A stretch of DNA of 64,000 nt. It comes from Lachnospiraceae bacterium (GTDB lineage Bacteria; Bacillota; Clostridia; Lachnospirales; Lachnospiraceae). Location: positions 186,001-250,000 of the forward strand of contig SVDY01000001.1 in assembly GCA_015057665.1 (NCBI GenBank), written 5' to 3'. The position numbers and the translations under genes are program-made. The notes beneath the pieces are model-generated. The model was not told the DNA's origin. It worked only from the letters and a program-made list of their open reading frames with translations, and did not search any database. Shown piece by piece: positions 1-6,993 of the stretch (position 1 is the first letter of the stretch; each line of letters begins with the position of its first letter).

Positions 1-51
1 GATTATCATGATATTTTAATCGACCTAAATCCCACAAGTGAGGATAAAAAA

Positions 52-693
52 ATGATTCATAATGAAGAAAAAACTTTTATTATAAAAGTCTTCGGTGAGT
101 GTGTGTCAGTTCTATACAGAGTACAAGAAATCACCAATCAACCAAGACTCAATCGAGAAGAAAAAATCGAGCATGAAATAAAATGTTTGACTGACATCGA
201 CTCATTCATCCGAAACATCCACATGTCAGTGGATCAAAACAGTTTCTCTCTCCAAAAATATAACCGCTACAATCTTCATAGAATTCTGCTTGAATTAAAT
301 GAATTTATGTATGGAGTAATAAAATCAGAGCATTCTTGTATTCCCGAAAGATGGGCTGAGATCTGTGATATCTTGAGTGTTGATGAGGCAATTCATTATC
401 CTTCAACACACAATAGAGATTTGTATTTAGAAAGTAAAGAAACTGATGACTCTTACATATATTTGTTAAATGAAATTTCATTAGCTAACGAGATGGGACT
501 TACTTCTTGTCTTACTCCAACCACTGAAGAATGGGACAATTTTGACGAACTCGAAGATTACCATCACTTTGGTTATACCCCTTATACGGAAAGATACAGT
601 CTTACCCCAAGTATCATATGGCTTGACTTAATGATCAAAGAACTCACTGAAATTTTTGAAACTGATTTTCCAAATATATTTAAAAAAAGATAG
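52..693 (+). CDS. Hypothetical protein, possibly 5'-partial
   Basis: Unknown protein of about 213 residues, acidic at the C-terminal half, with no signal peptide or membrane segment and no motif I recognise. The ATG at 52 has a GAGG ribosome site about 8 bases upstream, which supports this start. However, the same reading frame stays open back to base 1, so the true start could lie outside the window. It is followed after about 100 bases by a second unknown gene on the same strand. Both are AT-rich, as expected of accessory genes. No function is assigned. Confidence 0.55.
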   Translation: MIHNEEKTFIIKVFGECVSVLYRVQEITNQPRLNREEKIEHEIKCLTDIDSFIRNIHMSVDQNSFSLQKYNRYNLHRILLELNEFMYGVIKSEHSCIPERWAEICDILSVDEAIHYPSTHNRDLYLESKETDDSYIYLLNEISLANEMGLTSCLTPTTEEWDNFDELEDYHHFGYTPYTERYSLTPSIIWLDLMIKELTEIFETDFPNIFKKR

Positions 694-798
694 AAATAAA
701 CCATGGATAACCATAGCAAATATTGTTTGATAAAATTTCATAAAAAACTGTAAAATTGTATGCTGGGTTTCCGGAATCTCAACGGACGGAGGATAACT

Positions 799-1206
799 AT
801 GGAAAATATATTACTCAACTCAACAGACTATGCTAATTTAGCCAAACGATATTCATTTGATAGATCTGAATGGAATCAAGAAAAAATACAGTGTTTAATA
901 ACATTAAAAAATGCAATAGAAACCTTTTCCAAAGAACACGGCTATTGTATTGAAATAAGTGAAGGAAAAGAACCATGTATTAATATCAATCCTGATTCAC
1001 AAAGAGGACGCATACGTGGACGAGCAGCAGGAGTATATGTAATTCCGACAAAAGGATTGACCAAATTAGTATTACACGAGAACACTTATGTTCGTCTTTC
1101 TAACAAATATGAACTTCCCGAATGTAAACTGAAAAACAACCAGTATCACTGCTCTCTTAATTTTTGCGACCTATGTTCCTTTATTAAAGCTATTATTACC
1201 CTATAA
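799..1206 (+). CDS. Hypothetical protein
   Basis: Unknown protein of 135 residues. I start it at the ATG at 799 because a GGAGG sits just upstream (about 787-791); an in-frame ATG at 760 lacks such a site. The product has a basic stretch near the middle (RGRIRGRAAG) and a Cys-rich end (CSLNFCDLCSF), with no signal peptide. The same-strand gene upstream is also unknown, so context gives no clue to function. A hairpin at 1301-1324 may end its transcript. Confidence 0.55.
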   Translation: MENILLNSTDYANLAKRYSFDRSEWNQEKIQCLITLKNAIETFSKEHGYCIEISEGKEPCININPDSQRGRIRGRAAGVYVIPTKGLTKLVLHENTYVRLSNKYELPECKLKNNQYHCSLNFCDLCSFIKAIITL

Positions 1207-1300
1207 GAAATAGAATGTTTCCATTTTTTCATATGTCATCTAGTTGTAATGATACATCGTTTACTGAAAACCACAATTGCGATTCTTGGGTAAATAGTTC

Positions 1301-1324
1301 AAGGACACGATTACTCGTGTCCTT
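1301..1324. terminator. Hairpin terminator between convergent genes
   Basis: A perfect 10-bp stem (AAGGACACGA / TCGTGTCCTT) with a 4-base loop lies between the convergent genes ending at 1206 and 1330. It is followed by TTGTTGTTTATTTTT on the plus strand, so it best ends plus-strand transcripts and may act in both directions. Confidence 0.6.
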
Positions 1325-1329
1325 GTTGT

Positions 1330-2226
1330 TTATTTTTCTATTTTCTTTTGTTCCCATTCCTGATGCAGTCGATTCCACTTCTCACTATGGGCACCCAATG
1401 CCCCAATCTGTCTTGGATGTGCAAGAGGAAGAATCTTTATGGTTTTACCATTGATTACGGCTTCCGTTGGATTTCCATAACCATATTGTTCTACATATTC
1501 ACCCAGCGTAGAATAAGACACATCTGCCACCTTATTAAGATATTGGCTAATTGGAATATCGCCTAAAAGTATCAATATTTCAGCTTCAGACTGCATCAAC
1601 TCTTTTGTAATCTCTTTACTTCGTTCTAAGTTACAAAATACAGATGGTCGTTTCGGAATCGTCACCGGATTCAATCCGTACCGCTCAATCAAAGGATTAT
1701 ATCTTTCGCGGATTACTTTTTCCTGACTTGGATTCAAACGGGTTTCCGGTAAGCAATCACACAGCCATGCATCTGCGCGGGTATACCCCAAAGGTGCAAG
1801 TATGTTATTATGCAGTACTTTTGCTGAAGGACCATTCAAATGTCTTCCTGCCGGCTCTAAATGTCCAAGCTCCGCAGGAATATGGATTTCGTCAATAATC
1901 TCTTTTGCTTCCTCAGGATTTCCATCCCAAAAGATTCGAGGTTCACTGGCTACCACAAGCGCCTGACATACAATCTGCCCGTTCTTTTTCCAACGGGCAT
2001 GAACTGCACTGGCATATACACCCAGAACAAATACTTTTTTAGGCGACATATCCTCCTGAATTAACGGGTTTAATTTTTGTCCAAAAGGAAACTGATATGG
2101 CATAATTTGATCCTTCTCTTTTTTTGCTACCTCTTCAGTACTTGCACCCATATTATAATTTTTTGCTAATAAATCCGCCTGCTCTTGTGTAAGCGGCTTC
2201 ACCTTTTTTATAATCCGTCCTTTCAT
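1330..2226 (-). CDS. Uracil-DNA-glycosylase-superfamily-like protein
   Basis: A 298-residue soluble protein. Two segments resemble the paired active-site motifs of the uracil-DNA glycosylase superfamily: VFVLGVYASAVHARW near residue 65 (motif 1 position) and LPLAHPRQ near residue 268 (the HP motif before the DNA-intercalating loop). LILLGDIP between them fits the Rossmann-like core. Members remove uracil or other damaged bases from DNA, but I cannot tell which substrate applies, and catalytic activity is an inference. The ATG directly abuts the stop codon of a small upstream reading frame at 2227-2490, suggesting one transcript. The family assignment is moderate to low. Confidence 0.5.
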   Translation of the reverse strand: MKGRIIKKVKPLTQEQADLLAKNYNMGASTEEVAKKEKDQIMPYQFPFGQKLNPLIQEDMSPKKVFVLGVYASAVHARWKKNGQIVCQALVVASEPRIFWDGNPEEAKEIIDEIHIPAELGHLEPAGRHLNGPSAKVLHNNILAPLGYTRADAWLCDCLPETRLNPSQEKVIRERYNPLIERYGLNPVTIPKRPSVFCNLERSKEITKELMQSEAEILILLGDIPISQYLNKVADVSYSTLGEYVEQYGYGNPTEAVINGKTIKILPLAHPRQIGALGAHSEKWNRLHQEWEQKKIEK

Positions 2227-2490
2227 TTACAAATCTCCTTTTTCTATCCTTTCTAAACGGAGCAACCACTTTTCTCTATCAATGTTCAAATTTAATCTAT
2301 TCCTATTTCTTATACATTTCACAGTTTGAAAACAACCTTTGATCGTTAATCCTGCCAGCACAAAAGCCAACGAACCGAATGTGAAAAAAGATTCTCCGCC
2401 TTCTTTTTGATCTATATTTGGCAGTTTATTCTTTACCAGAAAAATCCCAATACAAATATTTTTCTTTTTAGTTCCAGGCTCAAACTCACC
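2227..2490 (-). pseudogene. Small membrane-protein-like reading frame without a normal start
   Basis: Reading back from the stop at 2227-2229, an 88-codon frame stays open to about 2490 and has protein-like composition, including a hydrophobic stretch (FGSLAFVLAGLTI) and a basic C-terminal part. The frame is closed by TAA a few codons further upstream. No ATG, GTG or TTG with a ribosome site lies at its head, so it is probably the truncated end of an older gene or uses an unusual start. Its stop codon touches the ATG of the glycosylase-like gene. Confidence 0.4.
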
Positions 2491-2617
2491 CAGCCTTTAT
2501 ATGTATTATTACCATTTAAATTTATATACGGTATTTCATACTTTTTTTATTATAACTCAACTCATTTACTATGTATAGCCGAATAAGTACCAAGCTTTTA
2601 CTAAAAATCACGATTGC

Positions 2618-2746
2618 GATTCTTGCTTTTTGTTTCCTCACCTCTTTAAACTTGACTGGGTGCTTATGAGCATAATGCTTCTTTGTTTGATTGCCATGGG
2701 GCTTTATGGAGTGCTTGGGAAGCTGGAGAAACGGATTGTTGGTTAA
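2618..2746 (+). pseudogene. Remnant of an ABC-type permease C-terminus, copy 1
   Basis: A 42-codon frame plus stop encodes a hydrophobic tail (VLMSIMLLCLIAMGLYGV) ending LEKRIVG. This resembles the last membrane helix of NitT/TauT-type ABC permeases. There is no start codon or N-terminal part. A second copy at 4653-4781 is 36 of 42 residues identical, and all but one of the differences are conservative. The nucleotide similarity extends about 65 bases further upstream. This is a gene fragment, not an active gene. Confidence 0.5.
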
Positions 2747-2750
2747 ACAC

Positions 2751-2851
2751 AAGAGGCTGTCTCAAAATTATATTTTAAAACAAAAAAACGCAGCACCTTG
2801 TACAAAGTGCTGCGTTTTTTGATTCAATTTTCTCTTTTGAGACAGCCTCTT
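2751..2851. mobile_element. Small terminal-inverted-repeat element (MITE-like)
   Basis: Perfect 17-bp inverted repeats (AAGAGGCTGTCTCAAAA at 2751-2767 and its complement at 2835-2851) bound a 101-bp unit. Inside lies a second long hairpin at about 2783-2820 built on ACGCAGCAC / GTGCTGCGT with flanking A and T runs, which would work as a bidirectional terminator. It has no coding capacity. The GAGGCTGTCTCAAAA end resembles the ends of some full-length insertion sequences, so it may be a non-autonomous derivative. It could also be only a compound terminator. Confidence 0.5.
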
Positions 2852-2853
2852 TT

Positions 2854-3273
2854 CTATTTCATATAGATTTCTCTCAGTTTTTCTGTTCCTGCTTCAATAG
2901 ATGCTTCATGTAACGGATAATATTTATGATACAACTCTTTGGAAGTAATGAGCATTATCATATCTGCGGATTGATAACCGTATTTCCATTGCATATAAGT
3001 ATAAATATCCGCCATCCATTCCAAAATAAATTCATCATATTGTTCACTGATTTCATCCCAGTTATGAATCTCGATTCCCATAGCTCCAAGAATCTGCTTA
3101 GGAGTCTTATTAAGATAGAGTGGATTTCCAGCATCCATATATTTACGGTACTCGCTCTGCATATACTGATCAATCACCTCAAATGCATTATCCGAATTAC
3201 GCCCAATTAACTTAAATAAATATCTGCCTTTCTGGAACATACTGTTCAAATAACATTCATCATATGCTGGCAT
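2854..3273 (-). CDS. Probable antitoxin or partner of a DUF3990 protein
   Basis: A 139-residue soluble, acidic protein with many aromatic residues, and no signal peptide or known motif. Its first 14 bases overlap the end of the DUF3990 gene at 3260-3958, which points to translational coupling. I recall similar proteins next to DUF3990 genes in related bacteria, which fits a toxin-antitoxin or effector-partner pair. That pairing is inference from gene order; no antitoxin fold is visible in the sequence. Confidence 0.55.
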   Translation of the reverse strand: MPAYDECYLNSMFQKGRYLFKLIGRNSDNAFEVIDQYMQSEYRKYMDAGNPLYLNKTPKQILGAMGIEIHNWDEISEQYDEFILEWMADIYTYMQWKYGYQSADMIMLITSKELYHKYYPLHEASIEAGTEKLREIYMK

Positions 3274-3958
3274 TTTCGTACCCTCCGGATTCTTCGCTAT
3301 ATATCAGTTTATTCTGAATTGCATATCTGGCAGTGATACCAGGCACTTCAAAGCCTTCGACCAGAATAGCTTTCATTCTTTCGGATAAGAACTTATTGAC
3401 TTCTCGTCTTGCATAAGAATCCTCTTTTAGATGTTCTTCCTGCAGTTCTACTTCATAGGCTTTCAACCATTCAATATTTTGAAAAGCTTTTTCCGATTTT
3501 AGAAATACCTGATTGCCTAAAGAACCTTTATAGAACAATCTCTGTACTTCATAAATGTTAATCTGGTTCAGTAAAAATGCTTCTACGACCTGTGTATAAC
3601 TATCATCTGCACGATATCCTTTGATAATGTCATATTTATCGGCATCAATTCTGTACATTTCAACCAGCCTGTTGCCAATGATACTTGCTGCTTCTTGATT
3701 TGTTCCTCGATTAGCAACTACTTCTGCGATCCACGCAAGTACGCCATGCTCTGAAAGGTCAAGAACACGTAATTCATCTATCATAAGATTATATACATTT
3801 ACAATTGAATGTTCCGGACTCCCGTTTAATGTCGCCCAACTTCTTGCTCTATCCTCATATTCTGTTGTATAAAAGCCATTCCCATAATCGTTATCAGCCT
3901 TGCCGCCTAAATAGCACGGTTCTTTCACGATATGGTCAGAACCATGATATACGATCAT
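3260..3958 (-). CDS. DUF3990 (ADP-ribosyltransferase-like) protein, candidate toxin
   Basis: A 232-residue protein starting MIVYHGSDHIV. The start at 3958 is chosen because AGGAAGGAG lies about 9 bases upstream; an in-frame ATG at 4012 would put 18 unlikely residues before the conserved YHGS. The N-terminal pattern YHGS, then YGNGFYTTEYEDRARSWA, is the hallmark of DUF3990 and related ADP-ribosyltransferase folds, where these segments form the NAD pocket. The later Q and E region (QEAAS, VVEAFLL) may hold the catalytic Glu, but I cannot fix it. With its overlapping downstream partner it forms a candidate toxin-antitoxin pair. The target is unknown. Confidence 0.65.
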   Translation of the reverse strand: MIVYHGSDHIVKEPCYLGGKADNDYGNGFYTTEYEDRARSWATLNGSPEHSIVNVYNLMIDELRVLDLSEHGVLAWIAEVVANRGTNQEAASIIGNRLVEMYRIDADKYDIIKGYRADDSYTQVVEAFLLNQINIYEVQRLFYKGSLGNQVFLKSEKAFQNIEWLKAYEVELQEEHLKEDSYARREVNKFLSERMKAILVEGFEVPGITARYAIQNKLIYSEESGGYENASI

Positions 3959-4017
3959 ATAATCGCTCCTTCCTACGTGTTCAATATAATTATTTGTTTT
4001 ATTATAACACATTCACC

Positions 4018-4515
4018 TCACTTATAAACAATGAACTTTAATAATAAAACGTACCTCTCTTCAACAACAGTCACACATCCAATATTCCGCTCGTTTTCTG
4101 TAATACTATATTCATTTCCATTAAAGTTTACATTTACACTTCCCGCTTTCTTCGATTCTTGACATATCTTCAATATAATTTGAGATATCTGCTCTGAAGT
4201 ACTGTCTTTTTTTATCATGTATGCGACATCATAATCCTTGTTTTCTTTCAAATCAAGTACAAGAGCATATTCGATTTTACCCTTTTCAATCGCCTTTTCC
4301 GTGTCACTTGGCAAGTAATTATCTTTGAATTCCATCACACATACAATCACAACAAATGCAATGGTCGGCAAAACAAAAATACTGCAAAACCTTTGTAAGT
4401 AGGTCTCTTTTTCCCACTTTTTGTGACGATTCGGAGAAACAAAAACTGGCATTATCATAGACACTGAAGAAAGAATTGCTACACCAATCATGAAACCGAT
4501 AATTAATCTGATCAT
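4018..4515 (-). CDS. Hypothetical membrane protein with two N-terminal helices
   Basis: A 165-residue protein whose start at 4515 is set by an AGGAGGATGTT site just upstream. It has two membrane segments, IIGFMIGVAILSSVSMIMPVF near residues 5-24 and FVLPTIAFVVIVCVM near 48-62, followed by a soluble domain of about 100 residues. I do not recognise a family. It lies 59 bases upstream of the DUF3990 gene on the same strand and could belong to that cassette. Confidence 0.55.
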   Translation of the reverse strand: MIRLIIGFMIGVAILSSVSMIMPVFVSPNRHKKWEKETYLQRFCSIFVLPTIAFVVIVCVMEFKDNYLPSDTEKAIEKGKIEYALVLDLKENKDYDVAYMIKKDSTSEQISQIILKICQESKKAGSVNVNFNGNEYSITENERNIGCVTVVEERYVLLLKFIVYK

Positions 4516-4652
4516 AACATCCTCCTTATACAAACAATATAAACTCATACCTCCCAAAGACCTTATTTTATTATAGCTTAACTCATTTACTCTGTATAGA
4601 CTAATTCAAGTACGCCTCGGCGTACTTGCTGTTTATATAAAACCACAATTGT

Positions 4653-4781
4653 GATTCTTGCTTTTTGTTTCCCCAGCTCTTTAAACTGGATTGGGTGCTC
4701 ATGAGCATAGTGATTCTCTGTTTGATTGCCATGGGACTCTATGGAGTAATTGGAAGGCTGGAGAAAAGGATATTGGGATGA
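4653..4781 (+). pseudogene. Remnant of an ABC-type permease C-terminus, copy 2
   Basis: A 42-codon frame plus stop encoding a tail with VLMSIVILCLIAMGLYGV, ending LEKRILG, closely matching the remnant at 2618-2746. The two copies flank the 2751-4515 block, so they may be leftovers of a duplication or the recombination site by which that block arrived. There is no start codon or N-terminal domain. Confidence 0.5.
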
Positions 4782-4808
4782 AAAAAGACGTGCCGCATTA
4801 GATGAAAT

Positions 4809-4867
4809 AAAAAGAGGGCCCCGGCTATGACTGATTTGAAATCATAGTTTCGGGATCCTCCCTTTTA
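4809..4867 (-). terminator. Terminator of the reverse transcriptase operon
   Basis: A long imperfect hairpin (AAAAGAGG-GCCCCG-GCTATGA paired with TCATAG-TTTCGGGATCCTC-CCTTTT) lies 70 bases downstream of the gene ending at 4938. On the minus strand it is followed by CTCTTTTTATTT, as in a factor-independent terminator. Confidence 0.65.
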
Positions 4868-4937
4868 TTTTATATATTTTTTCTAATTCTGCACATCAAT
4901 AATTCTACATTCCAAGTAAGACTGCCATCCAAACTTT

Positions 4938-5570
4938 CTATAATCTCACAGAATAATTCCCCACAAGAGAAATACATCGTGCCATCTCTTCCAGCCCAAA
5001 AGCTCTCGGTTGAAGCGGATGCCCTGGTGCCACACGTTCCAAAAGCTCATTTCCTTTAAACCACATACGAAATTCACAACAAAAATTCACTTTAATTCCA
5101 GACTGGCCGCATAATATCTCAATATCTCTTAAGAATCTTCTGCCTAATGGGGTCATCTGCATAGAGTACGACTTGTTGAACAGTCCTCTTTCGAACTTTA
5201 TATTATATAGTTCTTTGAATATCAAAGAACTTTGTATGGTTCCTTGACCGGATTTATGATAATACTGTACCTCATCGATGCCTGACCATCTGTTAGAAGG
5301 GCCCACCGTATAATCAGAACTGTTTTTGTTATATTCTCCGTTAAATACCATAACTTTACGAATGCCTCGATCATTCAATCTGATTTCACCATTAATCGTC
5401 CGCAAAGACGGATGATGTCTTACAGTCGTTCTGGCCTGATGTTTAATTCCTTCTACTACATCGTTTACTGCCTCCTGATACATCTTTTTTGCAACTGCAT
5501 CAAAGTTAATAGAAGTATCATTTTTTAAATTTTTTTGAATTCCCCTTAATTCATTGATAAAATCAGACAT
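4938..5570 (-). CDS. Hypothetical protein downstream of the reverse transcriptase
   Basis: A 210-residue soluble protein without a recognised domain. The start ATG at 5570 has an AGGTG about 5 bases upstream; a GTG three codons earlier (5579) is also possible. It begins 16 bases after the reverse transcriptase stop codon, so the two are almost certainly co-transcribed and may act together. It has basic patches (HQARTTVRHHPSLR) and three cysteines near the end (ILCGQ, NFCCEF), which could suit nucleic-acid binding. That is speculation. Confidence 0.6.
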   Translation of the reverse strand: MSDFINELRGIQKNLKNDTSINFDAVAKKMYQEAVNDVVEGIKHQARTTVRHHPSLRTINGEIRLNDRGIRKVMVFNGEYNKNSSDYTVGPSNRWSGIDEVQYYHKSGQGTIQSSLIFKELYNIKFERGLFNKSYSMQMTPLGRRFLRDIEILCGQSGIKVNFCCEFRMWFKGNELLERVAPGHPLQPRAFGLEEMARCISLVGNYSVRL

Positions 5571-5586
5571 CTCTATCACCTGAATT

Positions 5587-6798
5587 TTAATCCTTTCCTT
5601 TCAAATGTTTATAATAGGCATTCACCAACGTCACGTATCCTAATTCCTTCATTTTATCATAAGTGAAGTTGTAGGCTGCCTTGGTATGTTTCCCTGTCGC
5701 CAGCACACGAATCTGGTACTGACTGTATTCATCGATTAATCTTAAAGATTCCGTCGTGTTAATCACCGGGAAATACCATCTGGTCCATGTCAATTCATGT
5801 TCTACCGGATTTTCAAACAATTTTTTGTTAAAAACTTTAATAAAGGCTCTTGCTGATTGGACTCTTTCGATTCCTTTTTTTGCTCTCCAACGATTCAGCG
5901 CCCTTGCCTTCCTGCGCATCTTCGCTTTCATCTTATCAAAAGAGATCGGAGAGATATCCACAGTTCCATTCTGATAACTGACACCAAGAAATGTCCACTT
6001 CTCTCCAGGTCCTGTGTACGCCTCCTTTTGCGGATTAATGGAAAGTCCGGCTTCCCTAAGAATCTGGTGAATCTTTCTGACGTGTTCATCCAGTTCCTCT
6101 CTTGTCCGGGCAAAAAGGATAATATCATCGGAATATCTGGCATAGAGTACTCCGGCTTTCTGAAAATAATGATCCATGCAGCTGAGGTATAAGTTCGCCA
6201 AAAAGGTGGATACGGGAGTTCCCGCCATAATGCCTTTTTCTTCTTTTATCTTTTCCCCTGCTTCCATGACCCATGGATTCATAAGAAGCGACTTTAAAAA
6301 CTCGCAGACAGGCTTGTCATCTGCTAATTCCAATCCTACTTTTTCAAGCAGAGCAGGAACCGGAATAGAATTAAAATAATTACTGATGTCTACTTTATAA
6401 GACCACATCTTTCCAATCCCCGGAACAGATGTCAATCTTTTGATAGCATCATGAACACTGATTCCCTGGCGGAAAGAATAAAGATTAGACGCAAATATTT
6501 TGTCGTATTTTTTTTGAAGAAGATAGGTCAAAAGTTTTAATACCCAGTTCTCCTCCTCTTTATAGACATACACAATCCGTTTTTTTTCGGAATGAAGTTT
6601 GCTGATTATTTTTTTATGCGGATGCGAAAATCCGGCTCCGGTGTTTATTTTTTGTACAACAGGAAGATAAGCGCGGTCCGAAATAAAAGCAGCAAGCTGC
6701 TTTTGTTTTGCTTCACTCATATGTCCTCCCGCCAATTTGTAATCCAAAAATTCCTGCCATGTCTCATGACAGGATAGTAATTCTATGATGTCAGTCAT
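5587..6798 (-). CDS. Reverse transcriptase (unclassified, defence- or group-II-like)
   Basis: A 403-residue RNA-directed DNA polymerase. The palm motifs are intact: KVDISNYF (catalytic Asp137), GIMAGTPVSTFLANLYL (residues 189-205, the template-grip motif) and ARYSDDIILFA (YSDD at 222-225), then WTFLGVSY (motif E region) near 268. NLYSFRQGISVHDAI near 105 is the fingers segment. There is no maturase X domain, HNH endonuclease or retron VTG motif, so it is neither a full group II intron protein nor a classical retron enzyme. The start has an AGGAG site about 8 bases upstream. A structured RNA element (6838-6990) lies just before it, and an unknown gene follows after 16 bases. Solitary enzymes with an upstream RNA are typical of the DRT defence group; that membership is inferred. 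Confidence 0.85.
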   Translation of the reverse strand: MTDIIELLSCHETWQEFLDYKLAGGHMSEAKQKQLAAFISDRAYLPVVQKINTGAGFSHPHKKIISKLHSEKKRIVYVYKEEENWVLKLLTYLLQKKYDKIFASNLYSFRQGISVHDAIKRLTSVPGIGKMWSYKVDISNYFNSIPVPALLEKVGLELADDKPVCEFLKSLLMNPWVMEAGEKIKEEKGIMAGTPVSTFLANLYLSCMDHYFQKAGVLYARYSDDIILFARTREELDEHVRKIHQILREAGLSINPQKEAYTGPGEKWTFLGVSYQNGTVDISPISFDKMKAKMRRKARALNRWRAKKGIERVQSARAFIKVFNKKLFENPVEHELTWTRWYFPVINTTESLRLIDEYSQYQIRVLATGKHTKAAYNFTYDKMKELGYVTLVNAYYKHLKGKD

Positions 6799-6837
6799 CT
6801 TCTTACTCCTGTTGTATTCTCTTTTTGGTTAAAACAA

Positions 6838-6990
6838 AAAACAGAGAGGAAACTCCTTAAAACACACGATGGTAATCATCGTGGGTCCACCAGACCGTAC
6901 ACAGACCGGCTGCCTGCAAAACCGTTCCCTCCACCTGAGGTTATGTCTGTGCTGGGCCCCTCACAGGCGCATTGCGTTCCTCTCTGTTTT
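6838..6990 (-). ncRNA. Structured RNA element upstream of the reverse transcriptase
   Basis: The gap between the gene ending at 6994 and the reverse transcriptase holds a compact fold. A perfect 14-bp closing stem (AAAACAGAGAGGAA at 6838-6851 against 6977-6990) encloses a 7-bp hairpin at 6865-6883 (CACGATG, loop GTAAT, CATCGTG) and a second 7-bp pairing of 6900-6906 with 6945-6951. The tract is GC-richer than its neighbours. On the minus strand the closing stem ends in TTTTTTGTTTT. The position and closed shape resemble template or guide RNAs of retrons and DRT systems. No homologous family is recognised, and expression is not shown. Confidence 0.6.
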
Positions 6991-6993
6991 ATA

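Noticed and set aside
1215-1454. Plus-strand frame after the second hypothetical gene
   Set aside because: It runs across a terminator hairpin and into the antisense of the glycosylase-like gene.
5587-6990. Classical retron (msr-msd plus reverse transcriptase)
   Set aside because: The closing inverted repeat is retron-like, but the enzyme lacks the VTG and NAxxH motifs I would expect, so the label was not used.
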